The notes below the pieces were generated by a model, which had not been told where the DNA came from, did not search any database, and was given only the letters and a program-made list of their open reading frames with translations. A stretch of DNA of 64,000 nucleotides from Bradyrhizobium yuanmingense (GTDB lineage Bacteria > Pseudomonadota > Alphaproteobacteria > Rhizobiales > Xanthobacteraceae), in NCBI RefSeq assembly GCF_900094575.1, contig NZ_FMAE01000004.1, forward strand, positions 496,001-560,000. Reading direction: 5' to 3'. This document shows, piece after piece, positions 43,142 to 52,225 of the stretch. The translations under genes and the position numbers were made by a program. Each line of letters begins with the position of its first letter. Positions within the stretch are counted from its first letter, which is position 1.

Positions 43142-44290
43142 CTACGCCCGCTGCACCCCGATCACGCGGCCTTTCTCGATCGCGAGCGCGAGCTCGCCGC
43201 GCTTGAGCTTCAGCGCGGCGTCGCCGAACAGCTCGCGGCGCCAACCGCGCAAGGCGGGCACGTCGGCCTCATCGTCCGCCGCGATCTCCTCTAAGTCGTC
43301 GACGGTCGCGATCACCTTGCTTGCGACTGCGTGGCGCTCGGCGGTCATCCGCAACAGCACCTTCAACAGCTCGACGATGGCGGCGCCGTTGGAATTGTTG
43401 CGCGGTTTCTCCAGCTTGGGCAGCTTCGAGAAGTCCCGCGCCAGCCCCCGCTCGACCGCGGCGATGATGTCCGCGCCCCATTTGGATTTCTCGAACCCCT
43501 TCGGCACCGAGCGAAGGTGGGCGAGCTTCTCCAGCGTGGTCGGCGCGTGGGTCGCGATGTCGGTGACGGCTTCGTCGCGCAGCACGCGGCCGCGCGGCAC
43601 GTCGCGGCTCTGCGCCTCCTGTTCGCGCCAGGCCGCGACCTCCATCAGCACCGCGAGGTCTTTGGGCTTGCGGACCCGCGTCTTCAGGCGCTCCCAGGCG
43701 CGCTCGGGATGGAAATCATAGGTGCGGGGGGAGGTCAGGACCTCCATCTCGATGGAGACCCATTCGCTGCGGCGGCGTTTCTTCAGGTCGGCGTCGAGCG
43801 CGGCGAACACGTCGCGCAGATGGGTGACGTCGGAGACCGCGTAATGCATCTGCTCCTTGGTCAGCGGCCGGCGCGACCAGTCGGTGAAGCGGTGGGTCTT
43901 GTCCGGGCGGTGGCCGGTGACCTTCTCGACCAGGGCGTCATAGGCGATGCTGTCGCCGTAACCGAGCACCATCGCAGCCACCTGGGTGTCGAACACCGGG
44001 TGCGGGATGATGCCCGCCTGGTGCCAGATGATCTCAATGTCCTGGCGGGCGGCGTGAAACACCTTGAGCACACCCTCGTTGCCCATCAGCTCGAAGAACG
44101 GCTTGAGATCGATCCCCTCGGCCAGGGTGTCGATGACCACGGCTTCCTCGGCGCTGGCCATCTGCACCACGCACAGCAGCGGGTAGTAAGTGGTCTCGCG
44201 CAGGAATTCGGTATCGACTGTTATGACGGGGTGCTTGGCCAGCCGGCTGCAGGCAGCCGCGAGGTCAGCGGTGGTGGTAATTAAATCCAT
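43142..44290 (-). CDS. rnd: Ribonuclease D
   Basis: A 382-aa 3'-5' exoribonuclease for tRNA and stable RNA processing. DEDD residues are seen in [18 protein letters not shown] (Asp and Glu) and [20 protein letters not shown] and [15 protein letters not shown]. An HRDC domain lies at about residues 205-290 ([20 protein letters not shown] region, with [20 protein letters not shown]). The start at 44290 gives [20 protein letters not shown]. It stands alone between convergent aminotransferase and divergent upstream small gene. Confidence 0.95.
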   Translation of the reverse strand: MDLITTTADLAAACSRLAKHPVITVDTEFLRETTYYPLLCVVQMASAEEAVVIDTLAEGIDLKPFFELMGNEGVLKVFHAARQDIEIIWHQAGIIPHPVFDTQVAAMVLGYGDSIAYDALVEKVTGHRPDKTHRFTDWSRRPLTKEQMHYAVSDVTHLRDVFAALDADLKKRRRSEWVSIEMEVLTSPRTYDFHPERAWERLKTRVRKPKDLAVLMEVAAWREQEAQSRDVPRGRVLRDEAVTDIATHAPTTLEKLAHLRSVPKGFEKSKWGADIIAAVERGLARDFSKLPKLEKPRNNSNGAAIVELLKVLLRMTAERHAVASKVIATVDDLEEIAADDEADVPALRGWRRELFGDAALKLKRGELALAIEKGRVIGVQRA

Positions 44291-44406
44291 GAACGGCCCA
44301 TGACACTTGGTATCAGCCGTTCCGCCGAAAGTGCTGTGATGTCAAGGGGCTCTGAGCGAATTCGAGCCTTGCATCGGGCCGGAATCGTCTCTTTCCGACG
44401 AAAATC

Positions 44407-44517
44407 CTATTCGTAGCGGACCCGCTGGGAGGATTTTCGTGCGCAGGGCAGCGCCACCACGAGGACGCACATGGCGACCAGCGCCAGTCCCAGGAACTCG
44501 ATAACCAACAGATCCAC
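44407..44517 (-). CDS. Small single-helix membrane protein (36 aa)
   Basis: A GTG at 44517, preceded by GGAGA at a seven-base spacing, opens a 36-codon frame: DLLVIEFLGLALVAMCVLVV then ALPCARKSSQRVRYE and TAG. One strongly hydrophobic helix followed by a basic tail is typical of small bacterial membrane proteins. It is upstream of rnd on the same strand (116-bp gap). Supported only by start site, composition and layout. Confidence 0.45.
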   Translation of the reverse strand: MDLLVIEFLGLALVAMCVLVVALPCARKSSQRVRYE

Positions 44518-44640
44518 GGCGAAATCTCCAGAAACATTGATAGATTTGTCGGGGTGCGTTGAGGGTCTGTTAATTGTGATGGTTACCGGCGGCGGGCCGG
44601 GGCGGATGGTGGACGAGAAGTTAATTGGGCGCAGCCATGG

Positions 44641-45540
44641 TCACGCCATCAGCTTCGGCAAGCCGGTCGCGAGGATGTCCACGGCGGCGCGCACCTTCGG
44701 CGGCAGCCGGGGTGAGCGCGGCCAGAGAGCGTGGCACTCGTAGAGGAATGGGGGCTGACTGCTGAAGAGATTGACCAGTGCACCCGTATCGAGGCGCTCG
44801 CGGACCAGCCAATAGGGTAGCCAGGCGAGACCCATGCCTTGTGCCGCGGCATCGGCAATCGCCTCCAGGTCGTCGAGTCGGAGCCGGCCCGATGGCATGA
44901 TCTCGCGCGGAGGCCCGCCCTCCTGCGGAAAGAGCCACGGCCGGACACGCCCTGAGCCGCGATAGATGATCGCTTGATGGGCGGCGAGATCGTCGAGCGA
45001 TTTCGGCTTGCCGCTCGTGCGCAAATACGACCGCGCGCCACATACCACCATGCGCTGGCTTGCGATGCGCCGTGCGATCAGGCCGGACTGGTCGTCGAGA
45101 TCGCCGGTTCGGATTGCCAGATCGTAGCCGGCCTCGACGATGTCGGCAATCGGATCGGCGAACGAGAGGTCGAGTTCGAGATGCGGATATTTCCGCGCGA
45201 GCTTCATCAGCAACGGCGCAATGCAGTGCCGTCCCAGCAGGGCCGGCATGGTGACGCGCAGCCTGCCGCGCGGCTCCGACAACTGGTCGGCAACGACGCT
45301 ATCTGCGGCTTCGGCCTCGCTCAGCACCGCGCGGCAGCGTTCGTAGTAGGCCTGGCCGGCGTCGGTCAGGCTCTGGCGCCGAGTGGTGCGGTTGAGGAGC
45401 CGTGCCCCGAGGCGCTCTTCGAGGAAACGGACGTGCTTGCCAACCATCGGCCCCGACATCTCCAGGGCATCGGCCGCAGCCGCGAACGAGCCGAGATCGA
45501 CGGCTCTGACGAAGACGGCCATGCTGGTCAGGCGGTCCAT
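44641..45540 (-). CDS. LysR-family transcriptional regulator
   Basis: A 299-aa regulator. The N-terminal helix-turn-helix DRLTSMAVFVRAVDLGSFAA ... MSGPMVGKHVRFLEERLGAR is at residues 2-60, followed by the effector domain (RLRVTMPALLGRHCIAPLLM on). Length is standard for the CrgA/DmlR-type LysR group. It is divergent from the quinone oxidoreductase across 103 bp, the classical arrangement in which the LysR protein controls the divergent gene. Confidence 0.93.
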   Translation of the reverse strand: MDRLTSMAVFVRAVDLGSFAAAADALEMSGPMVGKHVRFLEERLGARLLNRTTRRQSLTDAGQAYYERCRAVLSEAEAADSVVADQLSEPRGRLRVTMPALLGRHCIAPLLMKLARKYPHLELDLSFADPIADIVEAGYDLAIRTGDLDDQSGLIARRIASQRMVVCGARSYLRTSGKPKSLDDLAAHQAIIYRGSGRVRPWLFPQEGGPPREIMPSGRLRLDDLEAIADAAAQGMGLAWLPYWLVRERLDTGALVNLFSSQPPFLYECHALWPRSPRLPPKVRAAVDILATGLPKLMA

Positions 45541-45643
45541 GATTGAAAACTCCTGGTTTCGACTTTTGGCTTGCTTGGGCGATTTATTCTCTTCGCACGG
45601 ATCGGCATAGCTCTATTCAGTTCAACTGTTTTGGAGTGCATCC

Positions 45644-46633
45644 ATGGCCCGCGCCGTTCGCTTTTATCGCCATGGTGGTCCCGACGTGCTGCGCATCGAA
45701 ACCATCGATGTTCCGCCACCGGCGACGGGCGAGGTGCAGATCCGGGTCAAGGCACTCGGCCTCAATCGCGCCGAGGCCTTGTTGCGAGCGGGGACCTATA
45801 TCGAGCGCGCGACATTTCCATCTGGGCTGGGTCTCGAGGCGGCCGGCATCGTCGAAGCGGTCGGGGACGATGTGACGAGCTTTGTGCCGGGCGATATCGT
45901 GAGCATCGTGCCGCCGCTGTCGATGGTGCGACGGCCGGCCTATGCCGAGCTCGCGACGTTTCCGGCCGAACTCATCGTGAAACATCCGCCGGAGCTCGGC
46001 TTCAAGAAGGCGGCGGCCGTGTGGATGCAGTATCTGACGGCCTACGGCGCTTTGGTCGACATCGCCCGACTTGGTCGAGGGGACATCGTCGCCATCACCG
46101 CTGCATCCAGCAGCGTCGGGATTGCGGCGATTCAGATTGCGAACCGGGTCGGCGCGACCGCGGTCGCGCTGACGCGGACCTCGGCCAAGCTTGGGGCCTT
46201 GCGCGATGCCGGCGCGGCCCATGTCGTCGCCTCGGACGAAGACGACATTCGGGCGCGGCTGGAGGCGATCGCCGGATCTAACGGGGTCCGCGTCGTCTTC
46301 GACGCCGTCGGTGGTCCCGCGTTCGAGCCGCTGACCGCGGCCATGTCGCCGGGCGGAATCCTGATCGAATATGGTGGATTGAGTCCTGAGCCGACGCCGT
46401 TTCCGCTCTTCAACGTGTTGACGAAGAGCCTGGTGTTGCGCGGCTACCTCGTGCACGAGATCATCCGCAATCCCGCGCGCCTCGCGCAGGCCAAGGCGTT
46501 CATTCTCGACGGGCTGTCGGATCGCACGTTGCAGCCTGTCATCGCCCGAACGTTCCGCTTCGAGGACATCGTCGAAGCGCATCGGTTTCTGGAGTCGAAC
46601 GATCAGTTCGGCAAGATCGTGGTGACGATCTGA
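45644..46633 (+). CDS. NAD(P)H:quinone oxidoreductase-type MDR protein (zinc-independent)
   Basis: A 329-aa medium-chain reductase. The N-terminal catalytic part (VQIRVKALGLNRAEALLRAG) lacks the zinc-ligand Cys/His-Glu set of alcohol dehydrogenases, so it belongs to the quinone reductase/zeta-crystallin type. The cofactor loop is ITAASSSVGIAAIQIANRVG (about residues 146-165) with a following RTSAKL that favours NADP. It follows TTTGGAG at the right spacing. It is divergent from the LysR gene and ends before a strong bidirectional terminator. Confidence 0.93.
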   Translation: MARAVRFYRHGGPDVLRIETIDVPPPATGEVQIRVKALGLNRAEALLRAGTYIERATFPSGLGLEAAGIVEAVGDDVTSFVPGDIVSIVPPLSMVRRPAYAELATFPAELIVKHPPELGFKKAAAVWMQYLTAYGALVDIARLGRGDIVAITAASSSVGIAAIQIANRVGATAVALTRTSAKLGALRDAGAAHVVASDEDDIRARLEAIAGSNGVRVVFDAVGGPAFEPLTAAMSPGGILIEYGGLSPEPTPFPLFNVLTKSLVLRGYLVHEIIRNPARLAQAKAFILDGLSDRTLQPVIARTFRFEDIVEAHRFLESNDQFGKIVVTI

Positions 46634-46653
46634 TCGAGCACATTCCCAACGCA

Positions 46654-46682
46654 TTCGGCGCCCCGCATGACGGGGCGCCGAA
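46654..46682. terminator. Bidirectional terminator between quinone oxidoreductase and binding-protein genes
   Basis: TTCGGCGCCCCG (46654-46665) pairs perfectly with CGGGGCGCCGAA (46671-46682) around a CATGA loop, a 12-bp stem. It lies 21 bp past the plus-strand stop and 27 bp past the convergent stop. Poor T-tracts on both sides, so it may be moderately efficient. Confidence 0.7.
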
Positions 46683-46709
46683 GCTTGTTCGTGCGATGGA
46701 CTACCGATT

Positions 46710-48041
46710 TTACGGCAGCTTCAGCGACGTCTCAGCGTTGTACGGCTTGAGCGTCTCGTCGGCGGCTTTCTGGGCAGCGGCGAGGGCTTCCTTCGGCTGC
46801 TTCTTGCCGTTGAGGACCAGCATCACCTCGTCCTCGAGGTTCTTGCGCACCGGCACGGTCTTGTAGGTCGCAAACCACGGCTTTGCGACGTCGAGCTGCT
46901 CGACGGCGGTCTTGGCGTCCGGGTTCTTGCCCAGGAATTCGACCATCTCCGGCGTCGTGTAGGCGGCCATGTTCGGCGCGAAATAGCCGGTGGCGCGGCT
47001 CCACCAGCCGCTCTTCTCGGGCGAGGTCATCCACTTGATCAGCGTCCAGGCGGCCTTCTGCTTGTCGGCCTCAAGCCCGGCCGGCATGATCAGCGAGGCG
47101 CCGCCGATCGGTACCGCGTTGCGGACGTTGCGCGGGATGAAGGCGACCTTGTAGGGGAACTTGGCGTTGTCGCGCACATAGGTGAGCGAGCCCGTCGACA
47201 GCATCATCATCGCGGCATTGCCCGAGATGAAGGAGGTGCTGACGGCAGGACCAGGCGTAGCGCCGGGCGTGTGGACCTTGTGCTTGTAGATCAGGTCGTT
47301 CCACCAGGTCAGTGCACCCAGCATCGAGGGCGTGTCGTAATAGACCTCGCCGCCGAACTCCTCGTTGTAGTAGCGGCCGCCATTGCTCATGGTGAGCGTT
47401 TCCATCATCCAGCCGCAATAGTCGTAGGCGCAGGGGATCGCGATGCCCCATTGGGTCACCTTGTCGCCCTCGCGCTTGGTCAGCTTCTTGGCCCAGTCGG
47501 TGAGCTCGGCCCAGGTCTGCGGCGGCTTGCTCGGATCAAGGCCCGCTTCCTTGGCCTTGTCGGCGTTGATGTAGAGCAGCGGCGTCGAATTGTGGAACGG
47601 CACGCCGTAGACCGAGCGGTTGATCACGGCATTGCCGTGCAGCGCCGGGAAGAACTGGCCGAGGAACTGCTCCTTGGTGGTGCCGTCGGCCTTGATCAGC
47701 GCATCGAGATTGGTGAGCTCGTTCTCGATCTGCATGTCGAGCAGGAAGTTCGCCGACATGATCACGGCGGCCGGCGGCTTGCCGGCCTTGATCGCGGCGC
47801 GCGTCTTGATCAGCGTGTCGTCATAGGAGCCGGTGTAGACGGCAGTCGCCTTGACGTTGGGATGAGTCTCGTTGAACTCCTTGATCAGGGTGCCCATGTC
47901 GCGGGCGAGCTTGCCGTCGACGGGGACGGGAAAGAACAGGTCGACCTCGGTCGGACCTTCGGCCTTGGCCGGAACGGCGAGGGCGCCTGCCATGGTGCCT
48001 ACCATGGCCAGGCCGAGCATGAGCCTGCGGGAGAACAGCAT
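46710..48041 (-). CDS. ABC transporter extracellular solute-binding protein (UgpB-like)
   Basis: A 443-aa type-1 carbohydrate-uptake binding protein. Start at 48041 with AGGAGA, giving the signal peptide LFSRRLMLGLAMVGTMAGAL and cleavage near PAKAE; a much longer upstream frame is a shadow through the next gene. The mature domain begins VDLFFPVPVDGKLARDMGTL and contains MSANFLLDMQIENELTNLDA and GGASLIMPAGLEADKQKAAW. The set of binding protein, two permeases and phosphodiesterase resembles the sn-glycerol-3-phosphate (Ugp) system, but the ligand is unproven. Confidence 0.92.
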   Translation of the reverse strand: MLFSRRLMLGLAMVGTMAGALAVPAKAEGPTEVDLFFPVPVDGKLARDMGTLIKEFNETHPNVKATAVYTGSYDDTLIKTRAAIKAGKPPAAVIMSANFLLDMQIENELTNLDALIKADGTTKEQFLGQFFPALHGNAVINRSVYGVPFHNSTPLLYINADKAKEAGLDPSKPPQTWAELTDWAKKLTKREGDKVTQWGIAIPCAYDYCGWMMETLTMSNGGRYYNEEFGGEVYYDTPSMLGALTWWNDLIYKHKVHTPGATPGPAVSTSFISGNAAMMMLSTGSLTYVRDNAKFPYKVAFIPRNVRNAVPIGGASLIMPAGLEADKQKAAWTLIKWMTSPEKSGWWSRATGYFAPNMAAYTTPEMVEFLGKNPDAKTAVEQLDVAKPWFATYKTVPVRKNLEDEVMLVLNGKKQPKEALAAAQKAADETLKPYNAETSLKLP

Positions 48042-48052
48042 CGGAAAATCTC

Positions 48053-48922
48053 CTATTTGATGCCTGAGGTGACGAAAGAGCTGATGAAGCGTTTCTGGAA
48101 GATCAGGAAGGCGACGAGCAGAGGCGCGATCACCATGAGCGTGCCGGCGGCGATGGTGCCCCAGGCCTGCGTGCCTTCGGCGGTCTTGGTGAAGACGGAG
48201 AGGCCGATCGTGAGCGGGCGCTTGTCCGGCGAATTGATCACCATCAGCGGCCACAGGAAGTCGTTCCAGTGGCTGGTCACGGAGATGATGGCGAAGGCCG
48301 AGAAGCTCGGCATCGACAGCGGCACGTAGATGTGGCGGATGCGCTGGAACAGACCGGCGCCATCGATCAGCGCGGCGTCTTCCAGCTCGGTCGGAATGGC
48401 CTCGAACGCCTGGCGCATCAGGAAGGTGCCGAAGGCCGAGGCGAAGAACGGCATCATCACCCCGGTGAGCGTGTCGTAGAGACCGAGCTGCGCCACCAGT
48501 GACAGGTTCGGCACGATCAGCAGCACCGGCACCAGCATCAGCTGCATCAGGAACAGGTGGAAGATCGGCGTCTTGCCGGCGAAATCGAGGCGCGCAAAGG
48601 CAAAGCCGGCCAGCGTGATCGTGACGAACTGCACCAGGAGGATGCCGGTGCAGATGATCGTGGTGTTGAGCGTGTAGCGCGGAAAGTCGCCGATCTCCCA
48701 GGCGTCCCTGACATTGTCGAGCGTGGGCTTGAGGCTCGGCATCAGCTCGGCCATGGCGTTGATGCCGTCGGAGGCCGGGCGCAGCGTCGCGACGACCATC
48801 CACAGGAAGGGGATCAGCCAGACCATCGCGAGCAGCACGGTCAGGGCGAAGCCGAGCTTGGGCGTGATCTCGCCGCGGGTGGCGAGCGGGGCGTCCTTCC
48901 ACAGCGTATCAAACAGCTTCAT
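48053..48922 (-). CDS. ABC transporter permease (UgpE-like)
   Basis: A 289-aa inner-membrane permease of the carbohydrate-uptake type-1 family with six membrane helices. The coupling-loop EAA motif is seen near QAFEAIPTELEDAALIDGAG, followed by RIRHIYVPLSMPS. It overlaps the upstream permease by four bases (ATGA at 48919-48922) and ends 11 bp before the binding-protein start, so permease-permease-binding protein are one transcript. Confidence 0.93.
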   Translation of the reverse strand: MKLFDTLWKDAPLATRGEITPKLGFALTVLLAMVWLIPFLWMVVATLRPASDGINAMAELMPSLKPTLDNVRDAWEIGDFPRYTLNTTIICTGILLVQFVTITLAGFAFARLDFAGKTPIFHLFLMQLMLVPVLLIVPNLSLVAQLGLYDTLTGVMMPFFASAFGTFLMRQAFEAIPTELEDAALIDGAGLFQRIRHIYVPLSMPSFSAFAIISVTSHWNDFLWPLMVINSPDKRPLTIGLSVFTKTAEGTQAWGTIAAGTLMVIAPLLVAFLIFQKRFISSFVTSGIK

Positions 48923-49869
48923 GGCCCGCCCTCGCGGCTCGCCATGGTGCGGAAGGACAGCGCGGTGAGGGCCATCAGCGCGGCGAGCGTCAGCAGCGTC
49001 GCCGCCGAAGCTTTGCCGATGTCGTAGTGCTCGACCGCCTGCTGGTAGATGTAGAACAGCACGAGGTTGGTCGAATTGGACGGTCCGCCCTGAGTCATGA
49101 CGAAGACGTGGTCGACCTGCGTCACCGCATTCAGCGTGGCGATGACGGTGACGAACAGGAAGGTGGGCTTGAGCTCCGGCAGGATGATATGGCGCAGCCG
49201 CCGATACGGTCCGGCGCCGTCGAGATGCGCCGCCTCCATCACGTCCTCGGGCACGGCCTGGAGGCCGGCGAGGAAGAACAGCATGTAATAGCCGGCGTTC
49301 TTCCAGATCGTGATGACCATGATCGCATAGAGCGCGATGTCGGGATCGCCGAGCCAGTTCGGCAGCACCGGCAGCAGCCGGCCGATGTAATAGTCGAGCA
49401 GGCCGACATTCGGCAGGAAGATGAACAGGAACAGCGCCGAGGCCGCGACCATCGGGATCAGCACCGGCAGGAACAGCGCGGCGCGCAGCGCGCTGTTCAC
49501 GGCATGAGTGCGCGCCAGCGCCAGCGCGAACAACAGCGCAAGCGCGATGCTCGGCACTGCCGTGCCGACGGCGTAGATCAAATTGTTGACGACGGCTCCT
49601 GCGAAAGCGGGGTCGGCAAGCACCGCGCTGATGTTCTCAAAGCCGACGAAACGCACCGGCGCCTTCGGCGTCGCGCGCTGATAGAGCGCATCGATCAGCA
49701 CGCGCCCCATCGCGCCATAGGTGAACAGCGCGAGGAAGACCAGCGAGGGCAGGAGCAGCAGATAGGCCGGCAGCGAGGCCTTGAAGCGGCTCGTGAACCG
49801 CTTCAGGAGGTGCAGACGCGGTGCCGCCGACGTCGCGACCGGGAGAGCCGCGGGTTCAGCGAGGCTCAT
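48919..49869 (-). CDS. ABC transporter permease (UgpA-like)
   Basis: A 316-aa permease, partner of the preceding entry. A cytosolic N-terminal tail is followed by PAYLLLLPSLVFLALFTYGA as helix 1. The EAA coupling loop is AVPEDVMEAAHLDGAGPYRR with LRHIILPELKPTFL after it. It is followed by the phosphodiesterase gene one base upstream on the same strand. No ATP-binding subunit is encoded in this cluster, so the complex must borrow an MsmK/UgpC-type ATPase encoded elsewhere. Confidence 0.93.
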   Translation of the reverse strand: MSLAEPAALPVATSAAPRLHLLKRFTSRFKASLPAYLLLLPSLVFLALFTYGAMGRVLIDALYQRATPKAPVRFVGFENISAVLADPAFAGAVVNNLIYAVGTAVPSIALALLFALALARTHAVNSALRAALFLPVLIPMVAASALFLFIFLPNVGLLDYYIGRLLPVLPNWLGDPDIALYAIMVITIWKNAGYYMLFFLAGLQAVPEDVMEAAHLDGAGPYRRLRHIILPELKPTFLFVTVIATLNAVTQVDHVFVMTQGGPSNSTNLVLFYIYQQAVEHYDIGKASAATLLTLAALMALTALSFRTMASREGGP

Positions 49870-49870
49870 C

Positions 49871-50722
49871 TCATCGCGCCCGGAAATTGAGCGCGTAGTC
49901 GCGGCCGTCCACTCCCGCCGGTGGCTCGAAGGGGAAGCGCAGACTCTGGTCGAGGAAATCGTGGCTGTGCACGACGAGGTTCTCGTCGTCGATCAGCACG
50001 ACGCCGTAGGCCGGCGGCTCGTGGCTGGCGAGATGCTCGCTGGCCGCAACGTCGAGCTCGAACCAGACCTGGTGGTTGGTGCCGCGCAGCGTCGAGAACG
50101 GGATCTTGCCGTAGCTGCCGAAGATCGGCCGGTGCACATGGCCGAAGAAAAGGTGGCGGATCCGCGCGCGATAGGGCGCGATGACTTCCGCGAATTCGGC
50201 GCTCTGCTTCAGCGCGATCTCGTCCATGGCGTGGACGCCGACCGGGAAGGGCGGATGGTGCATGAACACGACGAATTCCTGGTCGGCGGACGCGGCGGCG
50301 AGCGTGCTCGCCAGCCAGCCGAGGCGCTTTGCGCACATCTCGCCGGCATGGCTGGTCTCGTCCAGCGTGTCGAGGAAGACGAACAGGCCGTGCTCGGTGG
50401 TGCGCGTGCCCTGCACGAAGCCGTTGGCATCGCGCGGCGCCGCCTTCAGCGCGTCCAGGCAGGTGACGCGCTTGTCGTGATTGCCGACCATCGCGATGTA
50501 GGGAATCTTCAACGCCGTCATCGCCTCGGCGAAGTTGGCGTAGGACTCAGGCTCGCCCCAATGGGTGAGATCGCCGGTCACGACCGCAAACGCAGCGTCG
50601 GACTGGTGCTTGTTGATGTCGGCGATCGCCGCATCCAGCCGGGCGCGCGGATCGAGGCCGTAGAGCATCGAGCCGGGATTCGCGAGATGCGTGTCGGTGA
50701 GGTGGATGAATTTGAAGGGCAT
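49871..50722 (-). CDS. Metallophosphodiesterase (CpdA/GpdQ-like)
   Basis: A 283-aa calcineurin-fold enzyme. Dinuclear metal motifs are complete: LTDTHLA (about residues 8-14), VVTGDLTHWGE, AMVGNHDKR, FMHHPPF and FFGHVHRPIF. The second ATG (50722) is chosen because it gives the family start PFKFIHLTDTHL; the upstream ATG at 50767 is less likely. Families with this layout hydrolyse cyclic AMP (CpdA) or glycerophosphodiesters (GpdQ). Being first in the Ugp-like operon, one base from the permease, a glycerophosphodiester-degrading role fits best, by inference. Confidence 0.9.
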   Translation of the reverse strand: MPFKFIHLTDTHLANPGSMLYGLDPRARLDAAIADINKHQSDAAFAVVTGDLTHWGEPESYANFAEAMTALKIPYIAMVGNHDKRVTCLDALKAAPRDANGFVQGTRTTEHGLFVFLDTLDETSHAGEMCAKRLGWLASTLAAASADQEFVVFMHHPPFPVGVHAMDEIALKQSAEFAEVIAPYRARIRHLFFGHVHRPIFGSYGKIPFSTLRGTNHQVWFELDVAASEHLASHEPPAYGVVLIDDENLVVHSHDFLDQSLRFPFEPPAGVDGRDYALNFRAR

Positions 50723-50973
50723 GGCGCGCCTAAATCGGGACGGTTGGAGGATCGGCGCCTCCGGCAAGACGGCGCTGTCAGCCCGTTAGAGCGCGTGTGT
50801 TTCAGTTTGATGACAGCGGTTCCCCTGGCCTGCTGAACATGTGGACACGCTTCGGCGGGCAGATGCGACGGGGACGGCGCCTCACGATTGCGCTGCAGTG
50901 GAGAAGCTACCTTGCCGTGAAGATGCGGTCATGGTTTGCTGGTCCAAGCCTCATTGCATCACGAGTTTCCCCA

Positions 50974-51984
50974 ATGCCGCCGCGAGTCTTCCGCAAGCTG
51001 GGATTGCTTGCTTCTCTCTCCGTCCTGCTTGCCGTGTTGAGCACCGGTCCGCGTGCGACCGCGGCCGAGTTCAACTTCGCCCGCTACAAGGAGACCGATC
51101 TCGACGAATTCCTGGCGCGCCGGCGGCCCGCCACCGGCATGGACGTCTACCCAATGTCGCCGCTGAAGCTCGATGTCACGCTGGCCTCTCACGGCGAGCC
51201 GTGTGCCAACGGAGGGCTCAAGCGGTCTCTGATCATGAGCGGCATGCCCAAGCAGGATGCCGACAGCCTGCAGGCGACCAACTGCATCACGGTGCGCTCC
51301 GCCAAGGGGCGCGAGCTCAAGGTCTTTATGCAGGACGTGGTTTACGGGTTTCTCCCGAACGAGGTGCCGGTCGGCGGCAAGCTCTCGCTTTATGCGATCC
51401 ATGCCTTCACCTCGCCCGACGGGCCGGGACTGCTGGTCAACGAATTCCTGACCCCGCGCAGCTTTCCACGTGCCGACAAGCCGGCGGACACGACGATGAC
51501 ATCCTGCGGATGCTGGACCCACGACGAGCATCCCGGTGTCGATTTCACTGCCGACAAGGCGGGCGCTCCGGTGGCAGCGATGGCGGACGGCGTTATCGTC
51601 AAGATCGAGACCGGCGAGCAGGCGCCGGCCGATTTTCCCGGGATCGGCGGCTGCGGCCGATACGTCGTGCTCAAGCACACCTATCCCAATGGCGGCATCG
51701 TCTACACGCGCTACGTCCAGCTCGGCCGCGTGGTCGGTCCGAAAGGCGAGACACTTAGGGTGGGAGCGACCGTCAAAGCGAAGGACACGATCGGCGAGAT
51801 CGGCCCGAGCAAGGTGCTGCATTTCGAGCTTCGCCCCGTCGCTCCCGGCAACACGACGACGGACAAGGCCTGGAGCGAACGCTACGGCAAGATGCCGGAC
51901 ATGGAGTGGTCACGCTACGAGACCGTCGATCCTCAGAAATTCGACGTGGCATCGTTCGGCGGCGTCAGGAAGGCGACGAAGTAG
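50974..51984 (+). CDS. LytM/M23-fold protein lacking both catalytic histidines
   Basis: A 336-aa exported protein. Start 50974 gives a signal peptide (LGLLASLSVLLAVLSTGPRA, cleavage near TAAE). An unknown N-terminal domain (about 33-175) precedes a LytM-like domain. Zinc ligands are kept: His186 and Asp190 in HPGVD, and His283 in VLHFELR. The two catalytic His are replaced: YVQL has Gln249 where YAHL-type His sits, and VLH has Val281 where HxH has the first His. So it is probably not an active endopeptidase but may act as a regulator, like EnvC-type proteins. It overlaps the convergent 51965 gene by 20 bases. Confidence 0.85.
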   Translation: MPPRVFRKLGLLASLSVLLAVLSTGPRATAAEFNFARYKETDLDEFLARRRPATGMDVYPMSPLKLDVTLASHGEPCANGGLKRSLIMSGMPKQDADSLQATNCITVRSAKGRELKVFMQDVVYGFLPNEVPVGGKLSLYAIHAFTSPDGPGLLVNEFLTPRSFPRADKPADTTMTSCGCWTHDEHPGVDFTADKAGAPVAAMADGVIVKIETGEQAPADFPGIGGCGRYVVLKHTYPNGGIVYTRYVQLGRVVGPKGETLRVGATVKAKDTIGEIGPSKVLHFELRPVAPGNTTTDKAWSERYGKMPDMEWSRYETVDPQKFDVASFGGVRKATK

Positions 51985-52225
51985 GGGTGCGCAAACGCTC
52001 GATTTCGGCGATCAGTCTTGGAATGTCCTGCCGCGCGTGAGCGATGAAGTCCTGATCGGCTTCCGTTGCGCCGGTGAGGTAAATATCCTCGCCTTCGGTC
52101 TGGATGAAGTCAGATCCGCTGATATTCTCGCGCGTCTCGATGAACGATTTCCACGGACCGGCGGTAGCCTGTTCGCATCGCGCTTTGATCGCCTCGATCT
52201 CGTCGGCAGTGAGTGGATCATTCAT
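51965..52225 (-). CDS. Small Ead/Ea22-like protein (86 aa)
   Basis: An 86-aa helical protein beginning NDPLTADEIEAIKARCEQAT, then AGPWKSF and, after an acidic middle, DFIAHARQDIPRLIAEIERLR. The pattern A-x-x-GPW ... DxxFIAxARxDIPxL recalls the Ead/Ea22-like small proteins seen in phages and in bacterial genomes; the match is from memory of the motif. It overlaps the preceding gene by four bases (ATGA). The last of three coupled small genes after selO. Function unknown. Confidence 0.65.
   Translation of the reverse strand: MNDPLTADEIEAIKARCEQATAGPWKSFIETRENISGSDFIQTEGEDIYLTGATEADQDFIAHARQDIPRLIAEIERLRTPTSSPS

Noticed and set aside
48042..48902. Long upstream extension of the solute-binding protein frame (start near 48902)
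   Set aside because: It crosses the permease gene in another frame and gives shadow-like Arg-rich sequence; AGGAGA and a signal peptide support the start at 48041.
51965..52225. Prophage fragment, because of the Ead/Ea22-like protein
   Set aside because: No integrase, structural or lysis gene and no attachment-site repeats are nearby; the gene is coupled to non-phage genes.
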